Assembly (NCBI RefSeq): GCF_004336805.1
Contig: NZ_SJXM01000002.1
Location: 186,001-250,000, forward strand
Reading direction: 5' to 3'
Length of the DNA stretch: 64,000 nt
From: Aeromicrobium sp. IC_218
GTDB lineage: Bacteria; Actinomycetota; Actinomycetes; Propionibacteriales; Nocardioidaceae
A program made the position numbers and the translations under genes. Numbering within the stretch: the first letter of the stretch is position 1; each line of letters starts with the position of its first letter. The notes beneath the pieces are model-generated. The model did no database searches. It saw nothing but the letters and a program-made list of their open reading frames with translations, and was not told the DNA's origin. Positions 60,710-64,000 of the stretch are shown here, piece by piece.

Positions 60710-63700
60710 ATGGACGACCTGCACCACCTGCCCCAGCACGAGCGCGCGCCGTACACCTCCGTGCTGGTCGACGGCGCCGGCACGATCCTGGAGACCGGCC
60801 CCGGCTTCGACGACGTCGCCGGCTACCCCGGCGACCTCGTGCTCGGCCGTCGGATCGCGGAGTTCGGCGCGACGGCGCACGACCGCGACCAGCTGACCGC
60901 CCTGCTCGCCGCCCCGGCGGGGGTCGGCTACGGACGGCTCGCGGTGATCCGCCCGAGCGACGACAGCGTGCAGCACGTCGTGCTCGCCGCCGTGCCCTTG
61001 GGCGACGACCGCCTGCGCGTGGTCGTCGCCAACGAGACCGAGTCCCTCAGCCGCTACTTCGACCTGCAGGCCTTCGCCGAGCGCGTCCGGGTGCTGGCGT
61101 CCAACTCCGCCGACGTCATGTGGCTCATGGACGACGAGGGCGTCGTCGTGTTCACCACCTCCGCGCTCGCCGCCCGCTTCGGCTGGCGGGTCGAGGACGT
61201 CCGCGGCCGGCCGGCGACCGACTTCGTCCACCCCGACGACCATGCGCTGGCCCGTTCCACCTTCGACCGGGTGCGTGGCGGCGAGCGCCAGCTGGTCTAC
61301 GAGATCCGGCTGCTGCGGGCCGACGGCACCACCGTGTGGACGCGCTCCACCCTCACCGACCTGCGCCACGAGCCGTCCGTCGGCGGCATCATGGGCAGCG
61401 CCGTCGACATCGACGACAAGAAGGCCGAGGAGGCGCGTCGCGCCGACGACGAGGCGCAGTACCGCGCTCGCTTCGAGCAGAGCCTCATCCCGCAGTCGGT
61501 CACCGACCCCACGTTCCGCTACCAGGACGTCAACGCCGCGTACTGCACGCTGCTCGGCCGCGACCGCGAGCAGCTGATCGGGCGCCGCCCGGACGACTTC
61601 CTGCACCCGACCGACCCGGGCACCGGCGGGCACGAGCTGGCCACGATGGCCGACGTCGGACGCTCCACGCACCGCGTCTACCGGGTCTTCGCCCACCAGG
61701 ACGGCAGCCCCGTGCCGGTGCTGGTGAGCGGCACCGCGCTCCAGGACGCCTCCGGCGGGCTCATCGGCTACGCGGCGGTGCTCGAGGACCAGCGCGCCCT
61801 GTTCGCCAGCGAGCGGCAGCGCGAGGAGGCGCAGCGCCTGTTCGAGACGATCGCCGACCGCAGCGACGAGCTGCTCACCGTCGTCACCCCGCAGCGCGAG
61901 ATCCTCTACTCCTCCCCCAACGGGCCGCGGCTGGCCAACTTCCGTCAGTCCGGGGTCATCGACGACCTCGGCGCGTTCGCGCACCCCGACGACGTCGAGC
62001 TGGTCCAGCGCCAGTGGGAGCACATCACCACCACGGGCATCGCCACGACGTTCCGCTTCCGCGCGTTCCGCGACGACGGGGAGCTGATCTGGCTCGAGCA
62101 GACGTCCACGAACCTCACCGACACCGCGATCGGCGGCGTCGTCACCACGCTGCGCGACGTCACCGACGAGATGGAGGCCGAGCGGGCGCTGGCCGAGAGC
62201 GAGGCGCGGCACCGGATGATCGCCGACCTCGCCGACGAGGGCATCTGGGTCATCGCCCAGGACGGCCGGACGCTGTACGCGAACGCGCGGCTCGCCTCGC
62301 TGGTGGGCTACTCCCTCGACCAGCTCTACGCCGCGCCGGTGTGGGACTACATGGACGAGGAGATCGCCCGGCTCACCCTCCCCCGGCTCACCGAGCGGGA
62401 GGTGCGCGGCTCCGAGCGGTACGAGGTCGCCTACCGCCACCCCGACGGACGCGTGCGCCGCCTGCGCATCGCCGCCAGCCCCATGCGCAACGCCGACGGC
62501 GAGGCCGAGGGATCGCTGGCGATGGTCTCCGACGTCACCGAGACGCGACGCATCGAGGGCGAGCTGTGGCACGCGGCGCTGCACGACGCGCTCACCGGTC
62601 TGCCCAACCGCTCCATGCTCATGGAGCGGGTCGAGGAGGCCCTGGAGCAGCAGGCCGACGTCGCGCTGCTGTTCGTCGACCTCGACCTGTTCAAGGACGT
62701 CAACGACGCCCGCGGCCACGGGGTCGGCGACCAGGTCCTGGTCGCCGTGGCCCACCGGCTGGCGGCGATCGCCGGGCCGCACGACACCGTGGCCCGGTTC
62801 GGCGGCGACGAGTTCGTGGTGCTGCTCCGCGACGCCCACGAGTCCCACGCGCGCGCGGTGGCCAGCCGCGCGCTCGACTCGCTGCAGGAGCCGTTCGACG
62901 TCGGCGACGTCCACATCGGCATCGGCGGCTCGATCGGCATCGCCCTGTCGCCCGCGGCCAGCGCGGACGACCTGCTCCGGTACGCCGACACCGCCATGTA
63001 CGCGGCCAAGGCGGCCGGGCGCGGACGCATCCAGGTCTTCGACGCCGAGCTCGAGCACCGCAGCCGCGAGCGGTACGTGCTGGGCGCCGACCTGAGGGCC
63101 GCCCTGCAGGACGGTGGGCTCCAGATGGCCTACCAGCCGGTCGTCGACCTGGCCGACGGGCGGGTCGTGGGCGTCGAGGCCCTCTCGCGCTGGGAACACC
63201 CCCAGCAGGGCCCCGTGCCCGCGCAGCGCTTCGTCGACCTGGCCGAGTCGCTCGGCCTGGCGCCCGACCTCGACCGGTGGGCGCTCGACCGCGCACTCGG
63301 CGACGTCGCCCGGATGCGCGAGCGCGGGGTGCTGCCCGAGGACGCCTACGTGGCGGTGAACCTGTCCGGTCGCAGCCTGGCCGACGAGACGCTCGACCGC
63401 TACATCATCGAGCGCACCGCGCACCACGGTCTCGACCCGCGCAAGGTCGTCCTGGAGCTCACCGAGAGCGCGATCATGGCCGACCCCGAGGTGGCGATCG
63501 GCCTGCTCGACCGGCTGCGCACGCACTGCTTCCCGGTCGCGGTGGACGACTTCGGCACCGGCTACAGCTCGTTGGCCTACCTGCGCGACCTGCCCGTCAC
63601 CATGCTGAAGATCGATCGCAGCTTCGTGTCCGGGGTGACCGACGACAAGCACTCGCTGGCCATCGTCGCGTCGGTGCTCCAGCTGGCCCGCACGCTCGAC

Positions 63701-63865
63701 CTCGCGCTGGTCGCCGAGGGGGTCGAGACCGAGGAGCACGCTCGCGTCCTGCGCCGGCACGGCTGCCGCCTCGCGCAGGGCTGGCTGTGGAGCAAGGCGG
63801 TCACCCCCGAGCAGGCCGAGCTGGAGGGCACGTTCACCCGCGTCCAGGGGCCCGGCAGCGCCTAG
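60710..63865 (+). CDS. Multi-PAS diguanylate cyclase/phosphodiesterase (GGDEF-EAL)
   Basis: A 1051-residue soluble signalling protein with about five PAS-like modules (~10-105, ~118-240, ~255-365, ~385-505, ~510-625), then GGDEF (~640-795) and EAL (~805-1045). Both catalytic motifs look intact: RFGGDEFVVLLRDA (near 697) and VEALSRWEHPQQGP (near 822), with LELTESAI, VDDFGTGYSSLAYL, KIDRSFVSGV and LVAEGVET. Either activity could dominate, set by the PAS signals. PAS 2 has HPDD (DFVHPDDHALA), common in redox/light sensors, but ligands are unknown. ATG 60710 has GAGGGAGGGG upstream; the in-frame GTG at 60683 would follow the -10 directly. Confidence 0.92.
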   Translation: MDDLHHLPQHERAPYTSVLVDGAGTILETGPGFDDVAGYPGDLVLGRRIAEFGATAHDRDQLTALLAAPAGVGYGRLAVIRPSDDSVQHVVLAAVPLGDDRLRVVVANETESLSRYFDLQAFAERVRVLASNSADVMWLMDDEGVVVFTTSALAARFGWRVEDVRGRPATDFVHPDDHALARSTFDRVRGGERQLVYEIRLLRADGTTVWTRSTLTDLRHEPSVGGIMGSAVDIDDKKAEEARRADDEAQYRARFEQSLIPQSVTDPTFRYQDVNAAYCTLLGRDREQLIGRRPDDFLHPTDPGTGGHELATMADVGRSTHRVYRVFAHQDGSPVPVLVSGTALQDASGGLIGYAAVLEDQRALFASERQREEAQRLFETIADRSDELLTVVTPQREILYSSPNGPRLANFRQSGVIDDLGAFAHPDDVELVQRQWEHITTTGIATTFRFRAFRDDGELIWLEQTSTNLTDTAIGGVVTTLRDVTDEMEAERALAESEARHRMIADLADEGIWVIAQDGRTLYANARLASLVGYSLDQLYAAPVWDYMDEEIARLTLPRLTEREVRGSERYEVAYRHPDGRVRRLRIAASPMRNADGEAEGSLAMVSDVTETRRIEGELWHAALHDALTGLPNRSMLMERVEEALEQQADVALLFVDLDLFKDVNDARGHGVGDQVLVAVAHRLAAIAGPHDTVARFGGDEFVVLLRDAHESHARAVASRALDSLQEPFDVGDVHIGIGGSIGIALSPAASADDLLRYADTAMYAAKAAGRGRIQVFDAELEHRSRERYVLGADLRAALQDGGLQMAYQPVVDLADGRVVGVEALSRWEHPQQGPVPAQRFVDLAESLGLAPDLDRWALDRALGDVARMRERGVLPEDAYVAVNLSGRSLADETLDRYIIERTAHHGLDPRKVVLELTESAIMADPEVAIGLLDRLRTHCFPVAVDDFGTGYSSLAYLRDLPVTMLKIDRSFVSGVTDDKHSLAIVASVLQLARTLDLALVAEGVETEEHARVLRRHGCRLAQGWLWSKAVTPEQAELEGTFTRVQGPGSA

Positions 63866-63905
63866 CTCGGGTTGCGAGCCGGACCCGCGTGGCTACGTTG
63901 GAGGC

Positions 63906-64000
63906 ATGGCTACCGACACTCCCCAGTACACCGTCCCGGGTCTGACCACGGCCGAGGGCCAGAAGGTCGCCGGCATCCTCCAGGAGCGCCTCAACGCGCT
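63906..64000 (+). CDS. dps: Dps-family ferritin-like protein (5' end only)
   Basis: The first 31 codons of a gene cut by the window edge: ATDTPQYTVPGLTTAEGQKV then GILQERLNAL, which matches the N-terminal helix of actinobacterial Dps/ferritin-like iron-storage proteins. TACGTT (63894-63899) lies 6 nt before the ATG and GGAGG overlaps that space, so either a leaderless or a Shine-Dalgarno start is possible. Confidence is limited by the short length visible. Confidence 0.75.
   Translation, partial: MATDTPQYTVPGLTTAEGQKVAGILQERLNA

Overview
The window is about 64 kb of very GC-rich DNA, densely packed with genes on both strands. Codons end almost always in G or C, GTG starts are common, and many genes look leaderless. 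NrdJ/NrdR control, Excalibur and FHA/Ser-Thr kinase proteins, and a DNA polymerase I without proofreading residues point to an actinomycete. The gene types suggest Nocardioidaceae (Aeromicrobium- or Nocardioides-like); that placement is inference. No rRNA, tRNA, CRISPR array, insertion sequence or prophage was recognised.

Layout. 1-2.9 kb: polA (cut by the left edge) and a GNAT acetyltransferase. 3.2-7.1 kb: a liv branched-chain amino acid ABC operon (livH, M, G, F) with no binding-protein gene; LivH carries an unusual secreted N-terminal domain. 7.2-7.5 kb: intergenic tandem repeats and palindromes. 7.5-11.6 kb: a potDABC-type polyamine importer. 11.7-15.4 kb: an SbcCD-like ATPase/nuclease pair whose ATPase appears to have a beta-rich domain where the zinc hook would be. 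15.6-18.7 kb: a TPR protein, an M50-like membrane peptidase, tgt and, convergently, a YhhQ-type transporter (queuosine salvage). 18.7-25.9 kb: a geranylgeranyl-reductase-like flavoenzyme, a class V aminotransferase-like enzyme, an FAD dehydrogenase, a PAS-GGDEF-EAL protein with a degenerate GGDAF site, and xthA. 26-28.8 kb: MarR regulator, MFS exporter and a threonine-aldolase-like enzyme. 28.8-35.5 kb: secreted M6 protease, cold-shock protein, a 55-codon gene, PQQ-type sugar dehydrogenase lipoprotein, a secreted protein of unknown function, thioredoxin and a YgiD dioxygenase behind a palindromic operator. 35.6-44.1 kb: SNF2 ATPase, GH6 glycosidase, a membrane Ser/Thr kinase next to a membrane FHA protein and a divergent protein of unknown function, and a CoA-transferase. 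44.2-55.9 kb: lytic transglycosylase, zinc-ribbon protein, Excalibur protein, catalase, oxidoreductase, YbaK deacylase, a two-component system, SGNH-like protein, universal stress protein, His/Asp-rich secreted protein, and a TetR/DUF4386 divergent pair over a duplicated operator. 55.9-56.8 kb: a lower-GC HNH nuclease gene that looks acquired. 56.9-60.4 kb: nrdR-nrdJ behind two NrdR-type boxes. 60.7-63.9 kb: a large multi-PAS GGDEF-EAL protein. The right edge cuts the start of a dps-like gene.

The most useful observations are: at least eleven genes with a -10-like hexamer 6-8 nt before the start codon (probable leaderless mRNAs); the 34-bp duplication of a TetR-type operator; paired NrdR boxes exactly 31 bp apart with a cluster of DnaA-box-like motifs; a family of perfect intergenic palindromes; the LivH fusion; the SbcC-like apex insert; the kinase/FHA/unknown module; and the lower-GC HNH island.
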